Positions 1 through 9,637 of a DNA stretch of 64,000 bases are shown here, in pieces (the stretch's first letter is position 1; each line of letters opens with the position of its first letter). The translations under genes were made by a program, and so were the position numbers. The notes under the pieces are model-generated. The model had not been told where the DNA came from. It ran no database searches and worked only from the letters and a program-made list of their open reading frames with translations. This stretch comes from CAZQFV01 sp964592645 (lineage in GTDB: Bacteria; Chloroflexota; Chloroflexia; DTKN01). The stretch spans positions 62,001 through 126,000 of the forward strand of contig CAZQFV010000009.1 of NCBI GenBank assembly GCA_964592645.1. Reading direction: 5' to 3'.

Positions 1-3000
1 AAGTTCTCAAAGAGGTACTTGCCGTCGGCGTCGGTGACGGCGCTGGCCACGCGGGCGTAGGTGCCGTCGCCATTGAGGTCGACCTCCAGCCAGACGGTGA
101 TGTTGGCGATGCCGGTCTCCGTTGGGCCGCCCTGCACGCCGTCGCCGTTCATGTCGCGGTAGACGGTGTCGCCGATGCTGCCGACGCCCCGCGGCTGGTA
201 GCCAAAGTCCACCGTGTCATCGCTCGGCCCCAGCGCGGCCAGGCCGCGGTTGTTGCAGATCAGGCAGACGCCGCTCTCGTCGGGGTCCTGGGTCTGGACG
301 ACGCCGGCCGGGAAGTCGGGATCGTCCGTGGCGACGAGGACCAGGTAGCTGCCGGCGGCCAGGTTGGTGAACTCGTAGAAGCCGCTGCCGTTGGTCGCCG
401 TGCTGGCAATGAAGGCGTCCTCGGGGTCGATGATGCCGTTGCCGTTGACGTCCTCGTAGAGTTGCACGGTGACGTCGGGGATGCCCTCCTCGTTGCCGTC
501 CTGCGTGCCGTCGCCGTCCCAATCGTAGTAGAGCGTGTCGCCAAGGGTGTAGGAGCCCGTCTTGCGGAAGCCAAAGTCGTGCGAGCCGGAGAGCGTGCCG
601 GCCACGGCGGTAAAGGTGATGCGGTTGTTGATCGAGCCGTCGGACTCGCCGGTCTGCGTCCAGTTGAAGCTGGACGGTAGGGAGGTGGTGTCCACGGCAA
701 TGCAGTAGGTATTGCCGGCGGTGAGGTTGCCGAACTGGTAGCGCCCGTTGGCGTCGGTCGTCGTGGTGGCAATCGGGGTGCCGCTGCAGTCGCTGGTGTT
801 GTAGAGCCAGACGGTGACGGAGCCGATCGGCCCTTCGCCGGGGTCCTTGTCGCCGTCGCCGTTGTTGTCTTCCCACACGGAACCGTAGACGCCGGGGTTG
901 ATGCGGTAGCCAAAGTTGACGCCGTTGATCGTCTCGCCGGCGCTGTCGATAGGATTGAATTGGGTATCCAGACGGGCCGTGTAGTTACCCCACGTGCTGT
1001 CGCACGTCCCGCCCGGCTGGCCGCAGGTGTGTCCGCTGGCCGTGGTGTTGGGCAGGGTGCCGGTCGCGGCCTGGTTGTCGTTGGCCTCGGCCGTCTGCAC
1101 GACGGTGCCGGGCAGGCTCGCGGCGCCGACCTGGACATAGTAATAGCCGTTGAGCAGGCCGTTGAAGGCGTAATAGCCATCGGTACCGGTTGTCTGGGTG
1201 CTGACGGCGCGCCATTCGCCGCCTTCCTGAGCGCAAGTCTTGTTGGTGCCGGGATTGGTGATGAGGTATCCCTCTGTGGCGTGATAGCACCCATAGATCG
1301 TTACCGGGATGCCCGGGATGGGCCAGTCGGTGCCGGGCGCATAGTTCCAACCCTCCGTACCGAGGTCGCTGAACACATACCCGTTGATGCTGCCGGTCTG
1401 GCAGATCGTCCCCGAGGCCGTATCGGACGCATTGTTGGCGTAGCCGCCGTCGGCGAAGCGCGTGCCGGTGCTGCCGGCCGAGTTGTTCACCGTCGCCGAG
1501 GAGGTGCCGGCGATGGGCAGGGCCAGGAAGCGCACGGTGACGACGCGCGTCTCGCCGGGGTAGATCGGGCCGACGTTGCTCCAGGTGATCAGACCGTTGC
1601 CCGTATCCACGGACGTGTGCGGCGGGTCGGCGGAGACGAACTGCAGGTAGGTGGTGTTGTAGGTGTCGGTCAGCGGGACGGTGGTCATGATGTCATTGAG
1701 GTCCAAGACCGGGCAGGCGCCGCTGGCGGTGACGCGGAAGCCCATCGCGTCGATGTACAGGACGCTGGGATCAGCGCCGCCATTTTTCTGCGGCTCGAGG
1801 TGGAGGGTCAGGAGGGCAAAGTCGTCCCACGTCCACGGGCCGCCGGGGGGCGTGATGCCGGCGAGGTTCCACGTCAGGTAGCCGGCGTTGGCCGGCCCGG
1901 TGAAGGCGTTGAGCTGGCCCGTCGTGAAGTCGACGAACCCCAACTGTGTGCCGCCCTGGTACAACCGGGCCGTGGCAAAGTCGTTGGACAGGCCGGGGTT
2001 CACATAGATACGAAAGACCGCCTCCACCGAGCTGATCGTCCCGCTGCCGCCGGGGTTGAACCCGGTACCCCTGATCCAGCGGTTGGAGCCGATGGCAAAG
2101 TCGCCGCTGGCGTAGAGGTTATCCGGCTCGCCGAAAGCATCAGCGTAGCTGGTAAAGTTCTTGGGCGGGCTGGCCGTGCTGCCGGTGGAAGACCAGTCGT
2201 AGTAGCGGCAGTTGCCCTCGTAGCTTTCCCCGGTGCCGGGGCGCTCGTTGGTCAGGGCGATGCTGTAGACCACCTCTTGGCCCTCGTAGGCATCGCAGCC
2301 TGAGGCGCCCGCAGACACCATCCGTTTCTCGATCGACAGCGACGGCCCGAAGCCGAAGTCGGCCGTCTGGTAGCTCCCGCCGCTTGCCAGGGTGACGGCG
2401 TAGAAACCCGGTGTGGTCAGCCGGTAGCCGGTGGGGATTTGGGCGTCGGTCTTGTCCACCACCACCAGGTAGTTGGCGGCGGGCAGTTGGGTGAACTGGT
2501 AGTAGCCGGCATTGCCGCTGGTGTAGGTGTCCTGGGTGGACATCAGCACGTCGCCGTCGTCCAGTTGGCCGTCGCCGTTGCGGTCCCAGTAGAGCGAGAC
2601 GGCGACGCCGTTGATGCCGGTGGCGCCGTCGTCCTGCTGGCCGTTGTTGTTCTCGTCGCGCCAGACGTAATCGCCGATGCTGCCGGTGCCCTTGACCATC
2701 GTCCAGGCGTCGTCGCAGGCAAAGGGCGCGGCGTCGCCCAGGCCGATGCAGGCGTCGTTCTCGATAAAGCTCGGGCCGCTGTAGGTCGAGGGCACCCGCG
2801 CCGTGAAGCGCACCGTGCCGCTCCCGCCCGCCGGCAGGGGGTTGTTCAGCCACCAGGCGATGACCACCGGGTTGGCGGCGGTGCTCTCTTTGTTGCCCGG
2901 GTCGCCGGTGCTCCAACTGTTGCCCCCGTCGGTGGAGTAATAGATCGTGTAGCAGTTGCTGGTGCAGCCGGTGGGGTTGACGTTGTTGTTGGCGGCGGAG

Positions 3001-4364
3001 CCGCCGATATAGAGCATCCCCGTCGGCACGGTGTCGCGGATCGCCAGCGGCAGGGTGACGCCAAAGCCGCTGGCCAACGTCAGGCCGGCCGGCCGCGTGC
3101 CGGTGTTGGTGAAGGGGATGGTGTAGACCACGTCGCTGGCGGAGGTGTCTCCTGGGGACACGCTGCTGGGAGTGCCCGTCTTGGCCAGCCCTACCTTCGG
3201 AGGGTTGCTGGCCACGGGCAGGCCGGCGCCATAGTCGCCGTTGAACTTTTCGTTGTCGTAGCCCGAGGCCACCTCCTGGTAGGGGGAGAGGGCCGTGCTG
3301 CAGGGCCCGTTCAGCGCCAGGAAGGTGTAGTAGACCTCGCCGCGGACGTTGGTGTTGTCGGCCGGGAATCCGGTGAAGTAGAGGCTTTCCTCAAAGGGCC
3401 AAATCGTGGTTTCCCCGCCGCCGGCCGTGATCGTCAGCACGCCGCTGGTGCGGATCAGGCGGAAGCAGGTCGGGTCGAAGTCGGCCTGGCTGATCGGCTG
3501 CACCCAGCCGTTGTAATCCGGCACATAGTCGCCGTTGTTGTCGAACCCGAAGCGCACGTTGCCCAGGCTGTAGAGGATGCCGTTGGTGGTGATGACGTCG
3601 CCCACCTCCACCTCGTCGGCCTGGACGTTGAACCAGCGGCCCGCCGGGTTGCCGTTGGGCTCGATTTTGTTGGCCATGGCCGAGATCTCGTTGCGCATGG
3701 TCATCGTCCAGGCGGCGCTGTCGCTGTCCTGGTCGGAGGTGCCCCAGATGACGAACTGCAGCGATAGGTCGTCCTCCGGCTTGATCGAGCTCCCCCACAC
3801 CGGGTCGCCCGTGCAAGGAGGCTCCTTCCAGAGTCCGCCGACGTTCTCGCAGGCCGGGTACTGTAGCGTCCAGTACTGGTAGCGGCACTCGTGGGCCGGG
3901 ATGGTGCCGATGAAGCGGCTGGCGTCGGACACGGCCCCGACGTGGCGGAAGGCGTAAAGGCCGGTGTTGTACAGGTAGTTCCACTTCTGTCCCGTCTGGA
4001 ACTCGGCGTCGCTGAGGCTGTTTCGCTGCGGGTAGGTCCCCGGGATCGTCCCATTGCCGATGTAGCCCCAGACGTTGGTCAGCGCGGAGCCGGTGGTGTT
4101 GCAGAACTTGCCGATGACGGTGGCCACGCGCGGCGCGTAGGTCGAGGGCGAGGAGACGTTCGAGTCCACCACCAGGTTGTAGCCGGCGTTGACCGTTACG
4201 ACCAGGTCGCCGTCGGCCCCCTCGGCCCGGGGCGCACTCTGTGGATGGAGGAGCGGCAGCCCGATGAGCGCCAGGCCCAAGATGGCGGCCAGCAGGACCA
4301 CCGCCCCCAGGCGCAGCCCGCGGCTCCGCCGGCGAAAGGTATTGTGCTGGAGTTGCTCGTTCAT
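1..4364 (-). CDS. Giant exported SdrD-B/DUF11-like surface protein (3' end beyond window)
   Basis: The reading frame is open from ATG at 4364 to the window edge, giving 1454 residues with no stop. The start follows an AAGGAGG ribosome site at about 4371-4379. A basic N-terminus (RRRSRGLR) and a hydrophobic stretch at about residues 18-37 form a signal peptide. A Cys-containing beta-rich region follows. Then come several SdrD B-type/Cna-B-like repeats with the hallmark pattern GDYVWRDxNxNGQQD...GxYxFxxL, at roughly residues 555, 1010, 1150, 1240 and 1360. DUF11-like repeats lie between them. Asp/Asn-rich loops such as DGDGTQDGNE are typical of calcium-binding B repeats. The protein is probably cell-surface or matrix material; its substrate is unknown. 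It belongs with the exported repeat proteins at 10-21 kb. Confidence 0.85.
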   Translation of the reverse strand, partial: MNEQLQHNTFRRRSRGLRLGAVVLLAAILGLALIGLPLLHPQSAPRAEGADGDLVVTVNAGYNLVVDSNVSSPSTYAPRVATVIGKFCNTTGSALTNVWGYIGNGTIPGTYPQRNSLSDAEFQTGQKWNYLYNTGLYAFRHVGAVSDASRFIGTIPAHECRYQYWTLQYPACENVGGLWKEPPCTGDPVWGSSIKPEDDLSLQFVIWGTSDQDSDSAAWTMTMRNEISAMANKIEPNGNPAGRWFNVQADEVEVGDVITTNGILYSLGNVRFGFDNNGDYVPDYNGWVQPISQADFDPTCFRLIRTSGVLTITAGGGETTIWPFEESLYFTGFPADNTNVRGEVYYTFLALNGPCSTALSPYQEVASGYDNEKFNGDYGAGLPVASNPPKVGLAKTGTPSSVSPGDTSASDVVYTIPFTNTGTRPAGLTLASGFGVTLPLAIRDTVPTGMLYIGGSAANNNVNPTGCTSNCYTIYYSTDGGNSWSTGDPGNKESTAANPVVIAWWLNNPLPAGGSGTVRFTARVPSTYSGPSFIENDACIGLGDAAPFACDDAWTMVKGTGSIGDYVWRDENNNGQQDDGATGINGVAVSLYWDRNGDGQLDDGDVLMSTQDTYTSGNAGYYQFTQLPAANYLVVVDKTDAQIPTGYRLTTPGFYAVTLASGGSYQTADFGFGPSLSIEKRMVSAGASGCDAYEGQEVVYSIALTNERPGTGESYEGNCRYYDWSSTGSTASPPKNFTSYADAFGEPDNLYASGDFAIGSNRWIRGTGFNPGGSGTISSVEAVFRIYVNPGLSNDFATARLYQGGTQLGFVDFTTGQLNAFTGPANAGYLTWNLAGITPPGGPWTWDDFALLTLHLEPQKNGGADPSVLYIDAMGFRVTASGACPVLDLNDIMTTVPLTDTYNTTYLQFVSADPPHTSVDTGNGLITWSNVGPIYPGETRVVTVRFLALPIAGTSSATVNNSAGSTGTRFADGGYANNASDTASGTICQTGSINGYVFSDLGTEGWNYAPGTDWPIPGIPVTIYGCYHATEGYLITNPGTNKTCAQEGGEWRAVSTQTTGTDGYYAFNGLLNGYYYVQVGAASLPGTVVQTAEANDNQAATGTLPNTTASGHTCGQPGGTCDSTWGNYTARLDTQFNPIDSAGETINGVNFGYRINPGVYGSVWEDNNGDGDKDPGEGPIGSVTVWLYNTSDCSGTPIATTTTDANGRYQFGNLTAGNTYCIAVDTTSLPSSFNWTQTGESDGSINNRITFTAVAGTLSGSHDFGFRKTGSYTLGDTLYYDWDGDGTQDGNEEGIPDVTVQLYEDVNGNGIIDPEDAFIASTATNGSGFYEFTNLAAGSYLVLVATDDPDFPAGVVQTQDPDESGVCLICNNRGLAALGPSDDTVDFGYQPRGVGSIGDTVYRDMNGDGVQGGPTETGIANITVWLEVDLNGDGTYARVASAVTDADGKYLFEN

Positions 4365-4419
4365 ATCCGTATCCTCCTTGTGCCGGGTGAAACCCTTCCG
4401 ATCAAACCCTCATCATAGC

Positions 4420-4446
4420 ATTATAGCATGCAGTCGTTTTCTGCAA
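4420..4446 (-). promoter_or_regulatory. Candidate promoter for the giant surface protein gene
   Basis: Read on the minus strand, a perfect TATAAT (4425-4420) is preceded by TTGCAG (4446-4441) with a 15-bp spacer, which is shorter than ideal. It sits about 55 bp upstream of the ATG at 4364. The -10 is strong but the -35 and spacing are not. Confidence 0.5.
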
Positions 4447-4457
4447 TGTGGGCCGGA

Positions 4458-4697
4458 TTACATTTGTGTGTCTTCGTCCCCCTTCTGGTGGAGGGAAACA
4501 TCCTCTGTGCTGCGGATGAGAAATGCCACCAGCATCTCCATGCTGGCAAAGCCGTGGCGCTCGCGGTTCTGCGGATCTTCGAGGCTGAACCTCCAGGCCG
4601 GCGGCTCGCCCGTGGACGCCGGACGAGTTTCCCACAGGCGCAGGATGTAGACCTTTTGGCGTGGGGCGCTATCACCGACCGTCATTGCTCTACCCAT
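4458..4697 (-). CDS. Small Trp-rich protein of unknown function
   Basis: This 79-residue protein starts at ATG 4697 behind AAGGAAG, five bases upstream. A TTG at 4715 is possible but less likely. Its core reads VYILRLWETRP, then WRFSLEDP, then RHGFASMEMLVAFL. The pattern is a beta strand, a Trp-Arg-Phe turn and a Gly-Phe-x-x-hydrophobic helix. It resembles the other small protein at 21364-21627 (RIWW..., PLWRG, LEDLVAFV), so the two appear to be paralogues. No signal peptide is visible. It is divergent from BTAD regulator 1, with promoters in the shared spacer. I do not know its function. A link to the regulator is inferred only from both copies lying next to a BTAD gene. Confidence 0.6.
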   Translation of the reverse strand: MGRAMTVGDSAPRQKVYILRLWETRPASTGEPPAWRFSLEDPQNRERHGFASMEMLVAFLIRSTEDVSLHQKGDEDTQM

Positions 4698-4707
4698 CAC
4701 AGCTTCC

Positions 4708-4743
4708 TTGGACAAGACAGATGGTCTCTGCTATAATCAGCAG
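4708..4743 (+). promoter_or_regulatory. Promoter of BTAD regulator 1 with overlapping palindrome
   Basis: TTGGAC (4708-4713), an 18-bp spacer and a perfect TATAAT (4732-4737) lie just upstream of the regulator. The -10 sits inside an inverted repeat, CTGCT-ATAATC-AGCAG (4728-4743), a candidate operator. The site also lies in the upstream region of the divergent small gene. Confidence 0.65.
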
Positions 4744-4787
4744 TAGTGTACCAGGTGATCGTAAAAGGATCGCAAAACGAGGGCGCG

Positions 4788-7700
4788 ATGCCGCAGGGAT
4801 TGACCCTGACCCTGTTGGGTGGGCTGCATATCGAGCGGGACGGCGCGGCGGTCGAGGGGCTGCTGACGAGCAAGGCGGCGGCGCTGCTGGCCTACCTGGT
4901 GGTCACCGGCCGGCCGCAGCCGCGCTCGGTGCTGGCCGGCCTCTTCTGGGGCGAATCGCCGGAGGAGAGCGCCCGGGCCAGCCTGCGCACCGCCCTGTCG
5001 ACGGTGAACCGGGTCGTGGGCCCCTACCTGCAGGCCAACTACCGCACGGTGCAGGTGGATCCCGGCCGGCCCTGCTGGAGTGACGTGGCCGCCTTCGGCC
5101 AGGCCGTGAGCTCGGTGTTGGAAGCGCGCGCCGGGGGCCGCGGCACCCTGAACCAGGCCCAGGCCCAGGCGCTGCAGTCTGCCGTGAACTTGTATCGCGG
5201 CGAGTTCCTGGCCGGCTGCGCCATCTACGATGCCCCCCTGTTCGAGGAGTGGCTGCTGGCCGAGCGCGAGCGGCTGCACCAACTGGCCTGGCAGTCCATG
5301 TTCGTGCTCTCTGCCTACTATGCCGAGATCGGGGCCTACGGCATGGGCATCGAGGTCGCCCGCCGGCTGCTCGCCCTGGAGCCCTGGCACGAGGAGGCCC
5401 ACCGGCAGTTGATGCGGCTGCTGGCGCTCAGCGGGCAGCGCAGCGCGGCCCTGGCCCAGTACGAGACCTGCCGCCGCGTCCTGAACCAGGAGCTTGGGGC
5501 CTTGCCCATGCCGGAGACCACCCTCCTGGCGCGGCAGATCGAAGCCGGGGAGCTGCTGGCGGCGCCGGCGGAGAAAGCGCCGGGGCCCACCTTGGCCTCT
5601 GCCCACTACCTGCCGCGCCCGCTGACCCCGTTCATCGGACGGGACGAGGAGCTGGTGAGGCTCAGGCAGCTACTGTTGGATCCTTCCTACCGCCTGGTCA
5701 CCATCGTCGGGGCCGGCGGCGTCGGCAAGAGCCGCCTGGCCCTGGCCGCGGCAGAGCAGGTCGCCGAGCGCTTCGCCGACGGCGCATGGTTTGTCCCCCT
5801 GGCGGCGGTGGTGGGCCCGGCGGTGGGCGGGGACGCGGCGGCTCCACCGGAGGAGGCGGCTTGGCACGCCACCTTGGCGCAGCACATCGCCGCGGCGCTG
5901 GGCTACCCTTTCCTCGGCCAGCGCGCGCCCCAGGATGAGCTGCTCGACTACCTGCGGCGCAAGGATATGCTCCTCCTCCTGGACAGCATGGAGCACCTGC
6001 TCCCCGGCCGCGGCCTGCTCCTGGAGATCGTGGAGCAAGCGCCCCGGTGTACGGTGCTGGTGACCTCCCGCGAGCGGCTCAACTTCCAGGCCGAATACGT
6101 CTTCCGGCTGAAGGGCATGCCCGTCCCGGACGACGCGCAGGCCCCCGGCGTAGCCGACTATGGCAGCATCCGGCTCTTTGCCGAACGGGCCGCCCGGACC
6201 TCCGACAGCTTTCGCCTGGCCGCGGACAACCTGCCCGATGTGGTGCGTATCTGCCGGCTGGTCGACGGCCTGCCTCTGGGCGTCGAGCTGGCGGCAACCT
6301 GGGTGGAGCGGCTGGGCTGCGCCGGCATCGCCGATACCATCGTGCAGCGGCTCGACTTCCTGGAGACCACCCTGGGCGATTTGCCGCAGCGCCACCGCAG
6401 CATGCGGGCGGTCTTTGATTTTTCCTGGCAACTGCTCTCGCCGGCCGACCGAGCGCTCCTGGCGCGGTGCGCGGTCTTCCAGGGCGGCTTCGGCGAGGCC
6501 GCCGCGAGGGCGGTGATCGAGGCGCTTCCCGCCGGCCTACAGGGCCTGGTGGAAAAGTCGCTCCTGCAGCAGGTAGGCGACAAGCGCTATGATCTGCACG
6601 ACCTACTGAGGCAGTTCCTGGAGGAGAAGCAGGACCGCCCGCTGCCGACAGGCCGGGTGACGGAGGGGCCGGCCGGCGACTATGCGCGCCACAGCGCTTA
6701 TTACCTGGACCTCGTTGCCCGCCGGCAGGAGGACCTGCTGGGCCCGCGGTCCCCGGAGGCCATGCGCGAGATCTGGCTCGACTGGGGCAACGTCCGTCGG
6801 GCCTGGCTGTGGGCGGTGGACCGGGGGCATATGGAGGCGATTCGCCGCGGCGGCCCGGCTCTGGCCGCCTTTTGCCAGCGCGGCGGCCTGCTGCGCGAGG
6901 GGGTCGCCCTCCTCGCCCGGGCCGCCGAGCGGCTGCAGGCGCTGCCCCCGGAGGGCGCCGGGCCGGAGGTCGACCTGGGCCTGGCGACGGTGTTGGTGGC
7001 GCAGGCCGGCCTGCTCAACGCCCAGGGCTGGAGCGAGCGGGCGGCGGCGGCGGCCCGGCAGGCGGCGCAACTGGCGCAGCGCGGCCAGGCGACCGACCTG
7101 GAGGCCGGCGCCCACCTGCAGCGGGGCGTGGCCCTGGCCCGGCAGTTGGACTATGCCGGGGCGCGCCATTGCGGACGGCTGGCGCAGACGCTGGCGCGGG
7201 AGGCCGGGGCCCACCCTATCGAGGCCGACAGCCAACTCCTGCTGGGCCAGGTCGAGCGTACCACGGGGGACTGTGGCGTGGCCCAGGTCTATTACGAGGA
7301 GGCCCTGCGCCTTTACCAACAGATCGGCGACCGGCGCGGCGAGGGCGTGGCGCGGATGCAGATCGGTGACCTGGCGGCGGCGCAGGGGCGCCTGGACGCG
7401 GCGCGCCGCCACTACGAACGGGCGCAGGCGCTCTTGCACGAGGTGGCCGAGCGGCAGCAGGAGGGGGCGGTGCTGGAGAGCCTGGCCCGGGTGGCCGCAC
7501 AGGGGGGCGACTATGCCGCGGCCTGGGCCTGCGATGAGCAGGCCCTGGCCATCCTGGGCGAGGTGGGCGACCGCCAGGCCGAGGGGAGCGTGTTGAGCGA
7601 CATGGGGGCGATCCAGATCGTCCTAGGGCAGTACGCGGCGGCCAACAAGTCCTATGAGCAGGCCCGGCACATCTGGCACGAAATCGGCTACCGCCAGGGG

Positions 7701-8279
7701 GAGGCCCAGGCGCTGGAGGGGCTGGGTCGCGCGGCCGGCCGGCAGGGCGACTACGCCGCCGCCGAAACGTTCGCCCGTCAGGCCCTGGCGATCGCCAAGG
7801 AGGCGGGCGAGCGCAGCGCGCTGGCCCGGGCCACCGACTGCCTGGGCCAGGCCCTGGCCGGGCAGGGCCGCTGGGAAGAGGCCGCGGCAGCCTACTGGAC
7901 GGCCCTGGCCCAGCGGCGGGAGCTGGGGGAGCAGGCCGCGGCGATCGAATCGCTGGCCGGCCTGGCCGAGGTGGCCCTGGCGCAGGGCGACCTGGCGCAG
8001 GCGCGGGCGCACGTGGGGGAGATCCTCGACTACCACCGGGGAAGCGGGATCGTGGAGACGGACGACCCCCTCCGGGTGTACCTGGCCTGCTACCGTGTGC
8101 TGGAAGCGCTGGGCGACGAGCGCGCCGAGACCGTCCTGCGTACCGCGCACGGGCTGCTGCATGAGCGGGCGGCGCGCCTCGCCGCCGGGGAGCAACGGCG
8201 GGTGTTCATGGAAGAGGTCGCGGTCCACCGCGAGATCGAGCAGGCCTATGCCCGGCGTCGCTCCAGGAGGTACAGGTGA
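4788..8279 (+). CDS. BTAD/SARP-family transcriptional regulator with NB-ARC ATPase and TPR array
   Basis: This 1163-residue signalling regulator has an N-terminal OmpR-type winged helix (about 5-95, beginning LTLTLLGGLHIERDG). A bacterial transcriptional activation domain follows (about 100-255), then an STAND/NB-ARC ATPase with Walker A GAGGVGKSRLAL near 307 and Walker B LLLLDSMEH near 394. An array of TPR units runs from about 700 to 1080, with repeats such as A..YYEEALRLYQQIGDRRGEG. STAND proteins of this kind are usually ligand-sensing activators. ATG 4788 is preferred because the winged helix begins right after it. GTG 4746 lies almost on the predicted transcription start and would need a leaderless mRNA. 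Its stop overlaps the trmFO start (GTGA). Confidence 0.88.
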   Translation: MPQGLTLTLLGGLHIERDGAAVEGLLTSKAAALLAYLVVTGRPQPRSVLAGLFWGESPEESARASLRTALSTVNRVVGPYLQANYRTVQVDPGRPCWSDVAAFGQAVSSVLEARAGGRGTLNQAQAQALQSAVNLYRGEFLAGCAIYDAPLFEEWLLAERERLHQLAWQSMFVLSAYYAEIGAYGMGIEVARRLLALEPWHEEAHRQLMRLLALSGQRSAALAQYETCRRVLNQELGALPMPETTLLARQIEAGELLAAPAEKAPGPTLASAHYLPRPLTPFIGRDEELVRLRQLLLDPSYRLVTIVGAGGVGKSRLALAAAEQVAERFADGAWFVPLAAVVGPAVGGDAAAPPEEAAWHATLAQHIAAALGYPFLGQRAPQDELLDYLRRKDMLLLLDSMEHLLPGRGLLLEIVEQAPRCTVLVTSRERLNFQAEYVFRLKGMPVPDDAQAPGVADYGSIRLFAERAARTSDSFRLAADNLPDVVRICRLVDGLPLGVELAATWVERLGCAGIADTIVQRLDFLETTLGDLPQRHRSMRAVFDFSWQLLSPADRALLARCAVFQGGFGEAAARAVIEALPAGLQGLVEKSLLQQVGDKRYDLHDLLRQFLEEKQDRPLPTGRVTEGPAGDYARHSAYYLDLVARRQEDLLGPRSPEAMREIWLDWGNVRRAWLWAVDRGHMEAIRRGGPALAAFCQRGGLLREGVALLARAAERLQALPPEGAGPEVDLGLATVLVAQAGLLNAQGWSERAAAAARQAAQLAQRGQATDLEAGAHLQRGVALARQLDYAGARHCGRLAQTLAREAGAHPIEADSQLLLGQVERTTGDCGVAQVYYEEALRLYQQIGDRRGEGVARMQIGDLAAAQGRLDAARRHYERAQALLHEVAERQQEGAVLESLARVAAQGGDYAAAWACDEQALAILGEVGDRQAEGSVLSDMGAIQIVLGQYAAANKSYEQARHIWHEIGYRQGEAQALEGLGRAAGRQGDYAAAETFARQALAIAKEAGERSALARATDCLGQALAGQGRWEEAAAAYWTALAQRRELGEQAAAIESLAGLAEVALAQGDLAQARAHVGEILDYHRGSGIVETDDPLRVYLACYRVLEALGDERAETVLRTAHGLLHERAARLAAGEQRRVFMEEVAVHREIEQAYARRRSRRYR

Positions 8280-9580
8280 CGCCCCTGGTGGTTGTCGGCG
8301 GCGGGCTGGCGGGCTGCGAAGCGGCCTGGCAGGCGGCGCAGCGCGGCCTGGAAGTGGTCCTCTACGAAATGCGCCCGCGGCGCATGACGCCGGCGCACCA
8401 GACCGGGCAGTTGGCCGAGCTGGTCTGCAGCAACTCGTTGGGCGCCCAGGCGGTGGACCGGGCGCTGGGGCTGCTCAAGGAGGAACTGCGCCGCCTGGGT
8501 TCGCTCCTGATCGACTGCGCCGACGCCACGGCCCTGCCGGCCGGCGGGGCCCTGGCTGTGGGGCGGGAGGCTTTCTCCGACCGGGTCGCCCGGCGCATCC
8601 GGGAGCACCCCCGCATCGTCCAGGTGACCGAGGAGCTGACGGCCTTGCCCGCGGGGCCGGCCGTGATCGCCACCGGCCCGCTCACCTCGCCGGACATGGC
8701 GCAGGCCATCGCCGCTTTCGCCGGCCGGGAGCACCTCTACTTCTACGACGCCATGGCCCCCATCGTCAGCGCCGAGTCGGTCGACATGGGCATCGCTTTC
8801 CGCGCCTCGCGCTATAGGCATGGGGGCGAAGACTATATCAACTGCCCGCTGACGGAGGAGGAGTACGGGCGCTTCGTAGACGCCCTGCTGGCCGCGGAGC
8901 AGGTGCCGCAGCATGGCCCGGAGCGGGAGGACCCCCGCTTCTTCGAGGCCTGCCTGCCGCTGGAGGAGATCGCCCGGCGGGGGCGGGAGGCGCTGGCCTA
9001 CGGGCCGCTGCGCCCGGTGGGGCTGCGCGACCCGCGCAGCGGCAGGCGGCCCTACGCCGTGGTGCAACTGCGCCAGGACGACCTGGCCGGCCGGCTCTAC
9101 AACCTGGTCGGCTTCCAGACCAACCTGCGGTGGGGCGAGCAGGAGCGCGTCTTCCGCCTCATCCCCGGCCTGGAGCATGCCGAGTTCGTGCGCTTCGGCC
9201 AGATGCACCGCAACACCTTTTTGCACAGCCCCTCCCTCCTGCGCCCCACCATGCAGAGCGTGTCCCGCGCCGACCTCTTCTTCGCCGGCCAGATCACCGG
9301 CAGCGAGGGCTATGTCGGCTCGATCGCCACCGGGCTGCTGGCCGGGATGAATGCCGCCCGCTACCTCCTGGGGGAGCTGCTCCTGGTGCCGCCCCCGACG
9401 ACGATGCTGGGGGCCCTCGTGCAGTACCTGACCACCCCCGGGCGGGCCGACTTTCAGCCGATGAAGGCCAACTTCCACCTGCTGCCGCCGCTTCCCCGCC
9501 CGCCCCGCGCCCGGATGGAGCGCCACCGGGCCTATGCCGAGCGGGCGCTGCGCGACCTGGAGGCGTTCTTGAAAGGCTAA
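8276..9580 (+). CDS. trmFO: Methylenetetrahydrofolate-tRNA-(uracil-5-)-methyltransferase TrmFO
   Basis: This 434-residue FAD- and folate-dependent enzyme makes 5-methyluridine at position 54 of the tRNA T-loop. The N-terminus has the family's dinucleotide-binding motif VVGGGLAGCEAAW, followed by YEMRPRRMTPAHQT and LVCSNSLGA, both strong TrmFO signatures. The C-terminal half has LYNLVGFQTNLRWGEQ and FAGQITGSEGYVGS, as expected. The length matches the family (about 430-450). The start is GTG at 8276, overlapping the previous stop by four bases, so translation is probably coupled to the BTAD regulator. The tRNA 2'-O-methyltransferase gene trmH follows, making a tRNA-modification pair. Confidence 0.95.
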   Translation: MTPLVVVGGGLAGCEAAWQAAQRGLEVVLYEMRPRRMTPAHQTGQLAELVCSNSLGAQAVDRALGLLKEELRRLGSLLIDCADATALPAGGALAVGREAFSDRVARRIREHPRIVQVTEELTALPAGPAVIATGPLTSPDMAQAIAAFAGREHLYFYDAMAPIVSAESVDMGIAFRASRYRHGGEDYINCPLTEEEYGRFVDALLAAEQVPQHGPEREDPRFFEACLPLEEIARRGREALAYGPLRPVGLRDPRSGRRPYAVVQLRQDDLAGRLYNLVGFQTNLRWGEQERVFRLIPGLEHAEFVRFGQMHRNTFLHSPSLLRPTMQSVSRADLFFAGQITGSEGYVGSIATGLLAGMNAARYLLGELLLVPPPTTMLGALVQYLTTPGRADFQPMKANFHLLPPLPRPPRARMERHRAYAERALRDLEAFLKG

Positions 9581-9637
9581 CGGCCCGGCGAAAGACCCGG
9601 ACGAGGTGGTATGATCGGGCTGTCAGCGAGGTGTAGC

